From positions 3,056,501-3,120,500 of the forward strand of contig CP136571.1 of assembly GCA_035192965.1 (NCBI GenBank): DNA of 64,000 nt. Direction: 5' to 3'. Of the stretch, positions 45,789 through 55,298 are shown in pieces; position 1 is the stretch's first letter; every line of letters begins with the position of its first letter. The notes under the pieces are model-generated. The model did no database searches, had not been told where the DNA came from, and saw only the letters and a list, made by a program, of their open reading frames with translations. The translations under genes were made by a program, and so were the position numbers. This stretch comes from Fuscovulum sp. Its GTDB lineage: Bacteria; Pseudomonadota; Alphaproteobacteria; Rhodobacterales; Rhodobacteraceae.

Positions 45789-46198
45789 GCCGCTGCCTCT
45801 GCCGCCACGTGCCGGATGCGTTCCACCATCGCACGCAGCCCGTTGGACCGCTGCGACGACAGATGATCCGTCAACCCCAGCCGCCCAAGCTCGGCAGGGG
45901 CATCCACCGCTACGACTTCGGCCACCGGCAATCCGGCGTAAAGGGTATGCAGCACGGCGATCAGCCCCTTCACGATCATCGCGTCGCTGTCGCCCTGAAA
46001 ATCGAAGCGGCCATCGCTGATGACCGGCTGAATCCACACCTGGCTCGCACAGCCCTGCACCTTGGTTGCAGGCACCTTCAGCGCGTCATCCATCGGGGCA
46101 AAGGCCTTGCCCAGTTCGATCACATGACGATAGCGGTCTTCCCAGTCATCCAGGAATTCAAAGGTCTCAGTCAGGTCTTCAAAGGCGGGGGTGGCCAT
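45785..46198 (-). CDS. sufE: SufE-family cysteine desulfurization protein
   Basis: 137 residues. SufE accepts persulfide sulfur from a cysteine desulfurase for iron-sulfur cluster assembly. The acceptor Cys50 is in KVQGCASQVWIQP. FEFLDDWEDRYRHVIELGK and SQRSNGLRAMVERI are typical. The start at ATG 46198 (MATPAFEDLTETFEFL) was chosen over an upstream codon. No other suf genes are nearby. Confidence 0.94.
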   Translation of the reverse strand: MATPAFEDLTETFEFLDDWEDRYRHVIELGKAFAPMDDALKVPATKVQGCASQVWIQPVISDGRFDFQGDSDAMIVKGLIAVLHTLYAGLPVAEVVAVDAPAELGRLGLTDHLSSQRSNGLRAMVERIRHVAAEAAA

Positions 46199-46338
46199 CA
46201 CACGCTCCTGTATTGGGGCCAAGACCTAGGGTCTGCCGACCAAAAGGTCCAGCCCGCGCCCCAAGGCTTTGTCGCAACCGGGTGCTTTTCAAATCCGCCG
46301 CCATCGGCTACCCAAGAGGCAACAGACAGGGGACCGGG

Positions 46339-46791
46339 ATGAAACGAACAGTTCTGGCGGCGTTGGGCGTGGTGCTGGTGGTATCGGGCTGCGGCATGAT
46401 CCGGGAATCGCGGTTGAACCCGTTCAACTGGTTTGGCCGGGCCGAACCGCGCGAGACGGTCACCACCGCCGCCCCGCAGGACCAGCGCCTGCTGGTATCG
46501 CAGGTCCTGACCCTCTCGGTTGATCCCTACAGCGCCGGGGCCATTGTCCGCGCCAAGGGCATCCCGCCTTCGCAAGGCTGGTGGGACGCAGAGCTTGTTC
46601 CCCGCCCGATCGATGAAAACGGCGTTCTGGTGTTTGATTTCCGCGTCTTCCCGCCGATCACCGAAACGCCGGAAGGTACCCCCCGCTCACGCGAGATTAC
46701 GGTCGCCATTTCGCTGTCGAACGTGAAGCTGGATCAGGTCCGCGAAATCGTGGTGCAGGGCGCGACCAACGCGCTGTCGTCGCGCCGCTAA
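46339..46791 (+). CDS. Conserved lipoprotein of unknown function
   Basis: 150 residues. The lipoprotein signal LAALGVVLVVSGCG (lipidated Cys18) is followed by MIRESRLNPFNWFGRAEPRE, a conserved-looking segment, and a beta-rich domain (AIVRAKGIPPSQGWWDAELV, then VFDFRVFPPITET). It probably sits in the outer or inner membrane facing the periplasm. The function is unknown. Confidence 0.85.
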   Translation: MKRTVLAALGVVLVVSGCGMIRESRLNPFNWFGRAEPRETVTTAAPQDQRLLVSQVLTLSVDPYSAGAIVRAKGIPPSQGWWDAELVPRPIDENGVLVFDFRVFPPITETPEGTPRSREITVAISLSNVKLDQVREIVVQGATNALSSRR

Positions 46792-46804
46792 GTCAGGCGG
46801 TGCG

Positions 46805-47962
46805 TCACAGACGCACCACCCGCACTTCCGTTCCCTTGGCAGACAGGGCGATCTCGCCCTTGCACAGGCGCAGCGCATCCTCGCCAAACGCCTCAAACCG
46901 CCATCCGGTCAGCGCCTCAACCTCGCGCTCGCCCGCCGCGATGGCATCCAGATCAGCGGCAGAGGCGATCAGCTTCGACGCCACCCCCAACTGTTCCGAT
47001 TTGGCCTTGAGCAGCACCCGCAGCAGATCGGCCAGCGCCGGGTTGACCTGCAACTGTTCGCGGCTCAGGTCGGGCTTGGGCATGTCTTCGGATTTCATCT
47101 CCATCCCCGCCTTGATCGCGGCCAGAATGCCATCGGCAATCTCGGGTTTGCGCCCCTCGCGCAGCAGCAGCCGCGACCGGCCCAGCTCTTCCATGGATGT
47201 GGGCCGGGTCGATGCCAGCTCCAGCAGAGCATCATCCTTCATCACCCGCGACCGGGGCACGTTCAGACGTTGGGCATATTCCTCGCGGAAGCGCGCCAGT
47301 TCCTTGACCACCGCCAGAAACCGCCCCGAGGTGGTGCGCGTCTTCACCCGCAGCCAGGCCTCATCAGGATGCACCGTATAGGTGGCTGGATCGGTCAGGA
47401 TCGACAGTTCTTCTTCCACCCAGCGTGTGCGGCCATTCTTGGCCAACTGCCCCGCCAGCCATTCATAGATCACCCGCAGATGGGTGACATCGGCCAGGGC
47501 ATATTCCTGCTGCGCGCTCGACAAGGGCCGCCGCGACCAATCAGTAAAGCGCGATGTCTTGTCGAGGTTTTCCTTGGCAATCTTCTTGACGAGCGTTTCA
47601 TAGCCCACCTGTTCGCCAAAGCCGCAGACCATGGCGGCGATCTGCGTGTCGAACAGCGGATCGGGGAACACCTTGCCTTCGACAAAAAAGATTTCCAGAT
47701 CCTGCCGCGCGGCGTGGAACACCTTGACCGTCGCCTTGTGGCGGAACAGGTCGTAAAGCGGCTCCATGCTCATGTCTTCGCCCGCGATGGGATCGACCAG
47801 CACGGCATCCCCGGTCTTGCCCGGCAGCGCCATCTGGATCAGGCACAGCTTTGACCAATAGGTCCGTTCCCGCAGGAATTCGGTGTCGATGGTCACATAG
47901 GGCTGGGATTTTGCGGCTTCACAGAAGGCGGCGAGGTCTTCGGTCGTTGTTATTGTACGCAT
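46805..47962 (-). CDS. rnd: Ribonuclease D
   Basis: 385 residues. DEDD 3'-5' exoribonuclease that trims tRNA 3' ends. The catalytic acids are Asp26 and Glu28 in VTIDTEFLRERTY, an Asp in VKVFHAARQDLEIFF, and an Asp in EYALADVTHLRVIYEW. An HRDC-type domain follows (RLNVPRSRVMKDDALLELAS). The ATG at 47962 was chosen (47965 gives one extra Met); GGAAGG lies just upstream. Confidence 0.95.
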   Translation of the reverse strand: MRTITTTEDLAAFCEAAKSQPYVTIDTEFLRERTYWSKLCLIQMALPGKTGDAVLVDPIAGEDMSMEPLYDLFRHKATVKVFHAARQDLEIFFVEGKVFPDPLFDTQIAAMVCGFGEQVGYETLVKKIAKENLDKTSRFTDWSRRPLSSAQQEYALADVTHLRVIYEWLAGQLAKNGRTRWVEEELSILTDPATYTVHPDEAWLRVKTRTTSGRFLAVVKELARFREEYAQRLNVPRSRVMKDDALLELASTRPTSMEELGRSRLLLREGRKPEIADGILAAIKAGMEMKSEDMPKPDLSREQLQVNPALADLLRVLLKAKSEQLGVASKLIASAADLDAIAAGEREVEALTGWRFEAFGEDALRLCKGEIALSAKGTEVRVVRL

Positions 47963-48065
47963 CATGCCTTCCGGTTGGCCTGGGTGGCACGGGGTCATCC
48001 CGCCCTATCGCTATAGGCGGGACAGCGGGAAAATGAAAGGCATCATGAAGAAACGCTGCGTCCGG

Positions 48066-48659
48066 CTACAGGTAAAGCGGCCGGCGCTCCCCCACCGCAA
48101 AGCGGCGCAGCACAGCAGGATAAAGACGGTGCTCCTGCACCAGCACCCGCGCGGCCAGCATGTCGGCATTGTCCCCCGGCAGCACCGGCACCCGCGCCTG
48201 CCCCAGAATGGGGCCATCATCAAGCACCGGCGTCACCTCATGCACGGTGCAACCGGCCTCAGTATCCCCCGCATCCAGCGCGCGCTGATGGGTGTGCAGG
48301 CCGGGATATTTTGGCAAAAGCGACGGGTGGATGTTCAGCATCCGCCCCGCGAACCGGTTCACGAATGCAGGTGTAAGCACCCGCATGAACCCGGCAAGGC
48401 AAAGGATATCGGGCTGCGCGGCAAGGATCGGCTCCACCAGCGCCGCCTCGAACGCAGCGCGGTCTTTGCCAAAGGGGCGGTGATCCACCGCCGCCACCGG
48501 CACGCCGAACGCTGCGGCCTTTGTCAGCCCCTGCGCGCCCGGATCGTTCGATGCCACCAGAACGGGCTGTGCCGGATGGTTCCCCCCCAGCATATCCCGC
48601 ACCAGCGCCATCATATTCGACCCACCCCCGGATATCAGGATGGCGACGCGGGCTGTCAC
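48066..48659 (-). CDS. purN: Phosphoribosylglycinamide formyltransferase
   Basis: 197 residues. It transfers a formyl group from 10-formyl-THF to GAR, the third step of purine synthesis. Motifs are [16 protein letters not shown] at the N-terminus, [18 protein letters not shown] with the catalytic Asn/His, and the catalytic Asp in [19 protein letters not shown]. The start overlaps the purM stop (ATGA), so the two are translated together. Confidence 0.96.
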   Translation of the reverse strand: MTARVAILISGGGSNMMALVRDMLGGNHPAQPVLVASNDPGAQGLTKAAAFGVPVAAVDHRPFGKDRAAFEAALVEPILAAQPDILCLAGFMRVLTPAFVNRFAGRMLNIHPSLLPKYPGLHTHQRALDAGDTEAGCTVHEVTPVLDDGPILGQARVPVLPGDNADMLAARVLVQEHRLYPAVLRRFAVGERRPLYL

Positions 48660-49693
48660 AGGATCTTGCCCGAATAGACCACGCCTTCCCCCGGCACCAC
48701 ATGACCAAGTGTAAAGACCGTCTCACCCATCTCTGCCAGCAGGGCGGAAATCGCCTCGGCCCGGTCTGGGGCCACCACAAGGATCATCCCGATCCCGCAG
48801 TTGAAAGTTTTCAGCAGTTCCGCCTGCGTCATGTTCGCCGTTGTCGCCAGCCAGCGGAACACCGGCGGCAGGGTCCAGGCGTTCAGGTCGATCGCACAGG
48901 CCAGCCCTTCGGGCAGCACGCGCGGCGGGTTTTCCGTCAGGCCACCCCCGGTGATATGCGCCAACCCATGCACACCCCCCGCCCGGATCGCAGCAAGTGC
49001 CTGCTTCACATAAAGCCGCGTCGGCGCCAGCAGCGCCTCGCCCAGCGCGCCATCCGAGAATGGCGATGCCGCATCCCACCCCAGCCCCGACAGTTCCACC
49101 ACCTTGCGCACGAAACTGTAGCCGTTCGAATGCACCCCGTTGGACCCAAGGCCCAACAGCACATCGCCCTCGGCCACCCCGGCGGGCAGATCTGCCCCCC
49201 GCTCCATCGCGCCCACGGCAAACCCGGCAAGGTCGAAATCGCCCTTGTGATACATCCCCGGCATCTCGGCCGTTTCCCCGCCGATCAACGCGCAGCCTGA
49301 TGCCTCGCAGCCCGTGGCGATGCCTTCGATGATCCGCGTGGCCTGATCCACGTCCAACTTGCCGGTGGCGAAGTAATCCAGAAACAGCAGCGGCTCCGCG
49401 CCCTGACAGACCAGATCGTTGACGCACATCGCGACAAGGTCGATGCCGATCGTATCCACATTCCCGGTATCAATGGCGATGCGCAGCTTGGTGCCCACCC
49501 CATCGGTCGCCGCCACTAGGATCGGGTCGCTGTATCCCGCCGCCTTCAGATCGAACAGCGCACCAAAACCGCCCAAGCCAGACATGCTGCCCGACCGGGC
49601 GGTGCGCTTGGCCGCGGGCTTGATCCGTTCGACCAGCGCGTTGCCCGCGTCGATATCCACACCCGCCTGCGCATAGGTAAGGCCGTTCGTCAT
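48656..49693 (-). CDS. purM: Phosphoribosylformylglycinamidine cyclo-ligase
   Basis: 345 residues. AIR synthetase, the fifth step of purine synthesis. Marks are [68 protein letters not shown] and [17 protein letters not shown]. The start at ATG 49693 ([17 protein letters not shown]) fits the family. purM is first in the purM-purN operon. Confidence 0.97.
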   Translation of the reverse strand: MTNGLTYAQAGVDIDAGNALVERIKPAAKRTARSGSMSGLGGFGALFDLKAAGYSDPILVAATDGVGTKLRIAIDTGNVDTIGIDLVAMCVNDLVCQGAEPLLFLDYFATGKLDVDQATRIIEGIATGCEASGCALIGGETAEMPGMYHKGDFDLAGFAVGAMERGADLPAGVAEGDVLLGLGSNGVHSNGYSFVRKVVELSGLGWDAASPFSDGALGEALLAPTRLYVKQALAAIRAGGVHGLAHITGGGLTENPPRVLPEGLACAIDLNAWTLPPVFRWLATTANMTQAELLKTFNCGIGMILVVAPDRAEAISALLAEMGETVFTLGHVVPGEGVVYSGKIL

Positions 49694-49859
49694 CGCGCTC
49701 GCTCCGCCGCTGTGCCGCTGTTGCGCGCAGGCCATATACCAGCCTCTGCCCCATCGCAACGGCGCAAAGGCCAAAGCCCGCGCCGCTTGACACGGATCAA
49801 GGAAGACCGCCCGCAAAGGTGGCAAATAGGGGCCATCCCGCGTCCGAGGAAGATCGCAC

Positions 49860-50048
49860 ATGTCCCGACTGTTCCTGCTGCTCTACGCCCTGATCGGCCC
49901 CTCGCTTGCCGGGGTCGGGGTCATCATTGTGCTGACCATGGGGATGGTCACACTCAAGGCCATCCTGGGCTCTGCCGCGCTTGGTTTCGCGCTGGGTGTC
50001 CCCGCCGCTTGGGCCGTGATGCGACAGTTGGCCCCCGATGGTGACTGA
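49860..50048 (+). CDS. Small two-helix membrane protein
   Basis: 62 residues with two hydrophobic helices (about 4-27 and 32-52; [20 protein letters not shown] and [20 protein letters not shown]). Similar short proteins in Rhodobacterales are often labelled CTP synthetase in databases, which is a misannotation, since no amidotransferase or synthetase domain could fit. The function is unknown. It is divergent from purM and immediately upstream of a tRNA gene. Confidence 0.75.
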   Translation: MSRLFLLLYALIGPSLAGVGVIIVLTMGMVTLKAILGSAALGFALGVPAAWAVMRQLAPDGD

Positions 50049-50102
50049 CACCATTTCCGCCACCTTGACCCCTGCTGCCAATGGCCTTAGGCCAATGCGT
50101 GC

Positions 50103-50175
50103 GGGGCTGTAGCTCAATGGTTAGAGCCGGGCGCTCATAACGCCTTGGTTGGGGGTTCGAGTCCCTCCGGCCCTA
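50103..50175 (+). tRNA. tRNA with CAT anticodon, probably tRNA-Ile2 (lysidine type)
   Basis: A full cloverleaf can be drawn: acceptor GGGGCTG / CGGCCCT, D stem GCTC / GAGC, anticodon stem GGGCG / CGCCT with loop CTCATAA, T stem GGGGG / CCCTC with loop TTCGAGT, discriminator A. The anticodon is CAT. The short D loop AATGGTTA and the variable loop TTGGTT match tRNA-Ile(CAU) better than elongator tRNA-Met, so the isoleucine AUA tRNA is preferred. The 3' CCA is not encoded (CGC follows). Confidence 0.9.
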
Positions 50176-50223
50176 CGCATCTCCCGCAGGCGCGATGATT
50201 CAGCCGCTGGACCTTCGGCCCGC

Positions 50224-50859
50224 TTAAAGCCCCATTTCCCGCGCCTTCAGCGCAGCTTCCACGCGGTTGCGCACCTGCAACTTGTGCAGGATATTGGTCA
50301 TGTGGTGCTTGATGGTCTTTTCCTGAAGATCCAGCGCACGGGCGATTTCCTTGTTCGATTGGCCTGTCGCGACCAGTCTCAGAATCTCTTGCTCGCGCGA
50401 TGCCAGCGCCTCCACTTCGGGCAGATCGCGGGCGCCCTGCCCCTGCATCGCCGCCAGAACGCGCGCGGCCAGCGCGGGCGATACGTAGGAACCGCCCTGA
50501 ACCACACCTTGCAGCACATCCACCAATTCCTGTGCGCCGACCCCCTTTAGCACATACCCCCGTGCCCCTGCGCGAAGCGCGGCCAGCAGATCGTCATCCG
50601 CTTCGGACACAGTCAGCATAACGATGGCCACGGCAGGAAAACGCCGTGCGATGGTGGCCGCCGCCACCAGCCCCGACCCCGGCATTGACACGTCCAGCAA
50701 CACGACGTCGGGCATATGCGCCTCGACGGCTGTCACCGCGTCATCGGCGGTTCCGGCCTGCGCCACCACGGTGAACCCGCCATGCTCCTGCAACGAAAGA
50801 ACCACCCCGCCGCGCAAGAGCGGGTGGTCGTCGGCAACAACGATATGGATGCTGTCCAT
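50224..50859 (-). CDS. NarL/LuxR-family response regulator
   Basis: 211 residues. The receiver domain carries phosphoacceptor Asp56 (VVLLDVSMPGSG) and the lysine in GARGYVLKGV. The C-terminal LuxR-type HTH is LASREQEILRLVATGQSNKE then KTIKHHMTNILHKLQVRNRV. It is directly downstream of the sensor kinase gene (stop and start touch), so they form a pair. Likely targets include the divergent small secreted-protein gene. Confidence 0.95.
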   Translation of the reverse strand: MDSIHIVVADDHPLLRGGVVLSLQEHGGFTVVAQAGTADDAVTAVEAHMPDVVLLDVSMPGSGLVAAATIARRFPAVAIVMLTVSEADDDLLAALRAGARGYVLKGVGAQELVDVLQGVVQGGSYVSPALAARVLAAMQGQGARDLPEVEALASREQEILRLVATGQSNKEIARALDLQEKTIKHHMTNILHKLQVRNRVEAALKAREMGL

Positions 50860-52329
50860 TCAGCTTTCCTCAACTGGCAACTCCAGCAACAGCCGCACAC
50901 CTTGGCCCGGGGCCGTGGCTATGCTGAAACTGCCGCCAATACTCTCGACGCGTTCCCTTAATCCGGACAGGCCAAGCCCCGTCCCTGCAGAATTCGGCTC
51001 TACCTGCGCGGCCGGATCAAAGCCCGGCCCGGCATCCGCCACGATCACCGACAGCCGCCCTGCGTCAAGCGTGCACCCCACCCGCACCTCGGCCCCCGGG
51101 GCGTGGCGATAGCTGTTCATCAGGCCTTCCTGCACAAAGCGGTACAGGCAGATCAGAATCGGATGCGAGGCTGGCACATCGGGCCAGCCTCCCTGCGTGC
51201 TGTCACGGATGACAACAATCCCGGTGCGGCGCTCTTGCGCGCCAATCGCCCGGTCCAGCACTTGCGCCACCGTGCTGCCCCTCAGATCGGGCAGCGTCAG
51301 ACCCCGGCAAAGATCGCGGACATCGGCCAGCGCCTCATCCAGCGCTTCGCGAAGCGCCTGCGCCTCGGTATCGTCGGCCGACAGCCGCGCCCGCCGCATC
51401 AGCGCATCCAGCCGCAAAGATGCCAAAGCGAGGGCCTGCGCCGGACCGTCATGCAATTCGGCACTGATCCGGCGCATCTGGCGCTCGGTCGTCTCGCTCA
51501 CACGCTTGGCGGCCTCTTGCACCCGTGCGCGCAGCGCTTCGTTTTGGGCCGAAATCTGCGCCAGTTCCGCCAGACGGCTGGCCAGCGCGCTTGTCTGGGC
51601 CTCAATGGTGCGGCTGCCGGCCTGCACGATGCCGAACAGTGCGGCAAAGGTGACCCCGGTCACAGCCGCCACCATGGCCCATGCCCTCGCCTGCGCTATC
51701 CAGATATCCGCTTCCAGTTCGGTCGCTACCAGATAGAACTCTGCCACCGCGATCACCTCACCCGTAAGGATCGAATGGATCGGGTTGTAAACCTCTAGCA
51801 GCGGCACCCCGCTTTGGCGCTCATTCTCGCTCTCCGCATCGTCCAGCTGGTCAAAACTGGCTGACAGCTGGCCTTTCAAGGCCGCCTCCAACTCGACGCT
51901 GGGCACGAAGGTCTGTCCGATCACGCCGGGATCGCTGGAAAAGGCGACAAATCCATCGGCGCGCCAGATCTTGACCGACCAGACCCGTTCGGAAAGCGGA
52001 GGTCGTTCCAGAATATCGCGCATGTGTGCAATCGCCTCTGGCGAAAGCTGGCGCGCCTCAGCCAGCGGTTGCGACAGCGGCGCAATGAAACTTTCCATAT
52101 AGACTGCGCTCGAAATGGCCGAGTTTCGCACCACCCCCATCTCGATGGATCGGCTGACCAGCCCACCGATTACCAGCATCCCGATCAGGCTGACCACGCT
52201 GCCCACAAGGGCAAAGCGGTGCAGCAACGCCAGCCCGGCAAACCGCTCGCGCCATGCGATTCGGGGCGCGGCGGCGGTCGTCGCGGGCAGAACAGGGGCG
52301 GCAAGGCTGGGGCGATGGGGCTGAGTCAT
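50860..52329 (-). CDS. Membrane sensor histidine kinase, NarX/DegS-type
   Basis: 489 residues. TM1 lies at about 37-58, then a periplasmic domain (60-210), TM2 at about 213-236, a coiled-coil linker, and a HisKA_3 domain with phosphoacceptor His293 in MRRISAELHDGPAQALALAS. The HATPase domain shows VADAGPGFDP and GTGLGLSGLRERVE. The start at ATG 52329 is a choice between two weak sites; 52365 would add 12 residues. It pairs with the NarL-type regulator downstream. The signal sensed is unknown. Confidence 0.93.
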   Translation of the reverse strand: MTQPHRPSLAAPVLPATTAAAPRIAWRERFAGLALLHRFALVGSVVSLIGMLVIGGLVSRSIEMGVVRNSAISSAVYMESFIAPLSQPLAEARQLSPEAIAHMRDILERPPLSERVWSVKIWRADGFVAFSSDPGVIGQTFVPSVELEAALKGQLSASFDQLDDAESENERQSGVPLLEVYNPIHSILTGEVIAVAEFYLVATELEADIWIAQARAWAMVAAVTGVTFAALFGIVQAGSRTIEAQTSALASRLAELAQISAQNEALRARVQEAAKRVSETTERQMRRISAELHDGPAQALALASLRLDALMRRARLSADDTEAQALREALDEALADVRDLCRGLTLPDLRGSTVAQVLDRAIGAQERRTGIVVIRDSTQGGWPDVPASHPILICLYRFVQEGLMNSYRHAPGAEVRVGCTLDAGRLSVIVADAGPGFDPAAQVEPNSAGTGLGLSGLRERVESIGGSFSIATAPGQGVRLLLELPVEES

Positions 52330-52389
52330 GCCGGGAATCTGTCTGATTTCGCGCGTTCTGGCCATCGGTCGGATGTCGGATCGGACTTT

Positions 52390-52443
52390 GGTCTGACGTG
52401 GCGTCAGACCTTGGGGCCATGGGCGGCGCGGACCGGTGGTCCG
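52390..52443. promoter_or_regulatory. Two inverted repeats between the sensor kinase and the small secreted protein
   Basis: 52390-52410: arms GGTCTGACG and CGTCAGACC around TGG, perfect. 52429-52443: arms CGGACC and GGTCCG around GGT. Both lie in the 212-bp gap between divergent genes and are candidate binding sites for the NarL-type regulator, or attenuating hairpins. Confidence 0.5.
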
Positions 52444-52541
52444 AGGGGCGGTGGCACAGGTCCGGCACGTCTGGCGCGACGCTGGCAGCGGTGGCCTGAT
52501 CGCCTCACCGGGCAATTGCGCCCCCAAAAGGAGGATTGATC

Positions 52542-52928
52542 ATGACATCCAAACTGAATCGTGCTTTCGCCCTGACCATCGCGCTTGGCATGGGCGGCAT
52601 CCTGACTGTCGGCCCGGCTGCCGCCTCGCCCGGCCAGCCCTTCGCGACGCAAGAGTTCGGCGTAACCCTGCCTTCGCTGCACACCGACGGCTTCGAAACC
52701 GCGCGGCGCGGTCGTGGGGCCGATGATGGCGCAGGCCATACGCGCGGCGGCGGCAAGACCCGCGGTCGGGGCAAGGACGATGCCCCGAACCACGGCTGGA
52801 TGGAACAGCAGACTGAAGACGTGATCTTTGCACGCCGTGGCCGCGGGGCCGATGACGGCGCAGGCCACACGCGTGGCGGCGGCAAGACCCGCGGGCGTGG
52901 CAAGGATGATGCCCCGAACCACGGCTGA
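52542..52928 (+). CDS. Small secreted basic protein with an exact 32-residue internal duplication
   Basis: 128 residues. A signal peptide (about 1-28, ending VGPAAA) is followed by a short linker, then residues 54-85 and 97-128 are identical. The unit begins ARRGRGADDGAGHTRGGGKT and ends GRGKDDAPNHG. It is Gly/Arg/Asp-rich and has no Cys, so it is probably disordered and periplasmic or extracellular. AAAAGGAGG seven bases before the ATG at 52542 is a very strong ribosome site, pointing to high expression. The gene is divergent from a two-component system. No family is recognised. Confidence 0.82.
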   Translation: MTSKLNRAFALTIALGMGGILTVGPAAASPGQPFATQEFGVTLPSLHTDGFETARRGRGADDGAGHTRGGGKTRGRGKDDAPNHGWMEQQTEDVIFARRGRGADDGAGHTRGGGKTRGRGKDDAPNHG

Positions 52929-52982
52929 CACAGAGCACCGACCTGCCTGTCCGGTCATCAGTCATGGACAGGCGGGGTTGGT

Positions 52983-53906
52983 CTAGCGCCCGTCGCGCTG
53001 GCGAGGCCGCGCCGTTGGCTCGGCCGCAACTTCCCCCTCGATCCAGCCGCGAAAGGCCGCCAGCGCCGGGCGCGGCGGCAGGCCCTTGGGCCAGACCAGC
53101 CAATAGCTGCCCGCCGCCCGCACCGCGCCGCCCCAGGCCGGAACCAACCGCCCCGCCGCCAGATCCCCTTCGATCAGGAAGGTCGGCAACAGCGCCACGC
53201 CCAACCCATGCACCGCCGCCTGTTGCATCGTGGCGAACTGGTCAAACAGCATCCCTCCCGGCCTTTGCCCCGCCATGCCTTGCGCTGCGAACCAGCGGCC
53301 CCAATCCCCAGTGCGGCTTTCAATCTGCAACAGCGGCAGCGCCAGCAAATCCCCCGGCGCCGTCACCGTCGTGGCCAGCAGCGCAGGCGCGCAGACGGCC
53401 TGCACCTCCTCCGCCATCAGCAGCAAATGATCGGCCCCCGGCCAATCTGCCCGCCCGTAATGGATGGCGGCATCAAACCCTTCGGCCTCCATGTCGAACG
53501 GGCGCAGTCGAGTGGTCAACGTCAACGCCACCCCCGGATGCGCGGCCCGGAAATCGCGCAGACGCGGGGCCAGCCAATGCATCCCGAAAGCGGGCAGAAT
53601 GGCCAGCGACAGACTTTCCCCGCCATCCCCCGCCCGCAGCCGCAGCGCCGCCTGCCCCAACACGCCCAGCGCCCGCCGCGCATCCGCCACGTAATCCCGC
53701 GCCGCAGGCGTCAACCGCAGCCTTTGGCGGTCGCGGATCAACAGCGTCACGCCCAGTTGCGCCTCCACCTCCTGCAAGGCGCGGCTGACCGCTCCTGGCG
53801 TCAGATTCAACTCCGCCGCCGCCGCCGTGGCCGTGCCCAAACGCTCCACAGCCTCCAGCGCCAACAGGCCTGACAGGCTGGGCAAATGGCGGCGCGGCGG
53901 GATCAT
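52983..53906 (-). CDS. LysR-family transcriptional regulator, GcvA-like
   Basis: 307 residues. The N-terminal HTH reads LPSLSGLLALEAVERLGTAT then AAELNLTPGAVSRALQEVEA, followed by the C-terminal effector domain (LSLAILPAFGMHWLAPRLRD, GFDAAIHYG). It resembles the GcvA subgroup. It is divergent from the acyl-CoA dehydrogenase gene across a 136-bp AT-rich gap and probably controls it. The effector is unknown; glutarate or a related acid is a guess from context. Confidence 0.93.
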   Translation of the reverse strand: MIPPRRHLPSLSGLLALEAVERLGTATAAAAELNLTPGAVSRALQEVEAQLGVTLLIRDRQRLRLTPAARDYVADARRALGVLGQAALRLRAGDGGESLSLAILPAFGMHWLAPRLRDFRAAHPGVALTLTTRLRPFDMEAEGFDAAIHYGRADWPGADHLLLMAEEVQAVCAPALLATTVTAPGDLLALPLLQIESRTGDWGRWFAAQGMAGQRPGGMLFDQFATMQQAAVHGLGVALLPTFLIEGDLAAGRLVPAWGGAVRAAGSYWLVWPKGLPPRPALAAFRGWIEGEVAAEPTARPRQRDGR

Positions 53907-54042
53907 GTGAGCTTACCTCAACAACCATACAGAATGTTTCGCTATAAATTCACAACATATGGCTTCATACAAGGCTCAACCCCGGCATGGCGCGACTCAG
54001 GCCTTGCTGGCACTCTCTCCAAACCCAACCGGAGGAACGGCC

Positions 54043-55284
54043 ATGAGCCTCGACGCCCCGAAAACCACCGACAAACCCAAGCTGAAGGCAAAGGATGCGC
54101 CCGATCTGGCCCGCTTTGATTGGGAAGATCCCTTCCGCCTGAATGACCAACTGACCGAAGAAGAGCGGATGCTGCGCGATGGGGCCCGCGCCTATGCGCA
54201 GGAAAAGCTGCAACCCCGCGTCGTCGCGGCCTATCGCGAAGAAACCACCGACCCGTCGATCTTCCGCGAAATGGGCGAGATGGGCCTTCTGGGTGTGACT
54301 ATCCCCGAAGAATACGGCGGCATCGGTGCGTCTTACGTGGCCTACGGCCTGATCGCACGCGAAGTGGAGCGTGTGGACAGCGGCTATCGGTCGATGATGT
54401 CGGTGCAATCGTCGCTGGTGATGTATCCCATCTACGCCTACGGCACCGAAGCACAGCGCCAGAAGTACCTGCCAAAACTCGCCTCGGGTGAATGGATCGG
54501 CTGCTTTGGCCTGACTGAACCCGATGCCGGGTCCGATCCGGCTGGCATGAAGACCACGGCGAAGAAAACCGCCAACGGCTACGTGCTGAACGGTGCGAAG
54601 ATGTGGATTTCCAACGCCCCCATCGCCGACGTCTTCGTTGTCTGGGCCAAATCTGAGGCGCATGGCGGCAAGATCAAGGGCTTTGTCCTCGACAAGGGCA
54701 CCAAAGGCCTGACCGCGCCCAAGGTGGGCGGCAAACTTTCCCTGCGCGCCTCCATCACGGGTGAGATCGTGATGAAGGATGTCGAGGTCGGCGAAGACGC
54801 CCTTCTTCCCCATGTCGAAGGCCTGAAAGGCCCCTTCGGCTGCCTCAACCGCGCGCGCTATGGCATTTCCTGGGGCGTCATGGGCGCTGCCGAGTTCTGC
54901 ATGCACGCCGCCCGCCAATACGGACTCGACCGCAAGCAGTTCGGCAAACCGCTGGCCGGAACCCAGCTTTACCAGCTGAAACTCGCCAATATGATGACCG
55001 AGATTTCGCTTGGCCTGCAAGCCAGCCTCCGCGTTGGCCGCCTGCTGGACGAAGCGAACGCCGCGCCCGAAATGATCTCCATCATCAAGCGCAACAACTG
55101 CGGCAAGGCGCTGGATGCCGCCCGCTGGGCCCGCGACATGCATGGCGGCAATGGCATCCAAGAAGATTTCCAGATCATGCGCCATATGGTGAACCTGGAA
55201 ACCGTGAACACCTATGAAGGCACGCATGACGTGCATGCCCTGATCCTCGGCCGCGCGATCACCGGGGTGCAGGCATTCTTCTGA
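54043..55284 (+). CDS. gcdH: Acyl-CoA dehydrogenase, probable glutaryl-CoA dehydrogenase
   Basis: 413 residues. It oxidises and decarboxylates glutaryl-CoA to crotonyl-CoA in lysine and tryptophan breakdown. Acyl-CoA dehydrogenase signatures are [20 protein letters not shown] and [20 protein letters not shown]. The catalytic base is Glu392 in [20 protein letters not shown], the position and context of GcdH. The early segment [20 protein letters not shown] is also GcdH-like. The start at ATG 54043 follows GGAGGAA. It is divergent from a LysR regulator. Confidence 0.9.
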   Translation: MSLDAPKTTDKPKLKAKDAPDLARFDWEDPFRLNDQLTEEERMLRDGARAYAQEKLQPRVVAAYREETTDPSIFREMGEMGLLGVTIPEEYGGIGASYVAYGLIAREVERVDSGYRSMMSVQSSLVMYPIYAYGTEAQRQKYLPKLASGEWIGCFGLTEPDAGSDPAGMKTTAKKTANGYVLNGAKMWISNAPIADVFVVWAKSEAHGGKIKGFVLDKGTKGLTAPKVGGKLSLRASITGEIVMKDVEVGEDALLPHVEGLKGPFGCLNRARYGISWGVMGAAEFCMHAARQYGLDRKQFGKPLAGTQLYQLKLANMMTEISLGLQASLRVGRLLDEANAAPEMISIIKRNNCGKALDAARWARDMHGGNGIQEDFQIMRHMVNLETVNTYEGTHDVHALILGRAITGVQAFF

Positions 55285-55298
55285 CGCCCTCCCCATAG

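Noticed and set aside
50103..50175. Elongator or initiator tRNA-Met
   Set aside because: The first acceptor pair is matched (not initiator), and the D loop and variable loop fit tRNA-Ile(CAU) better, although modification status cannot be seen.
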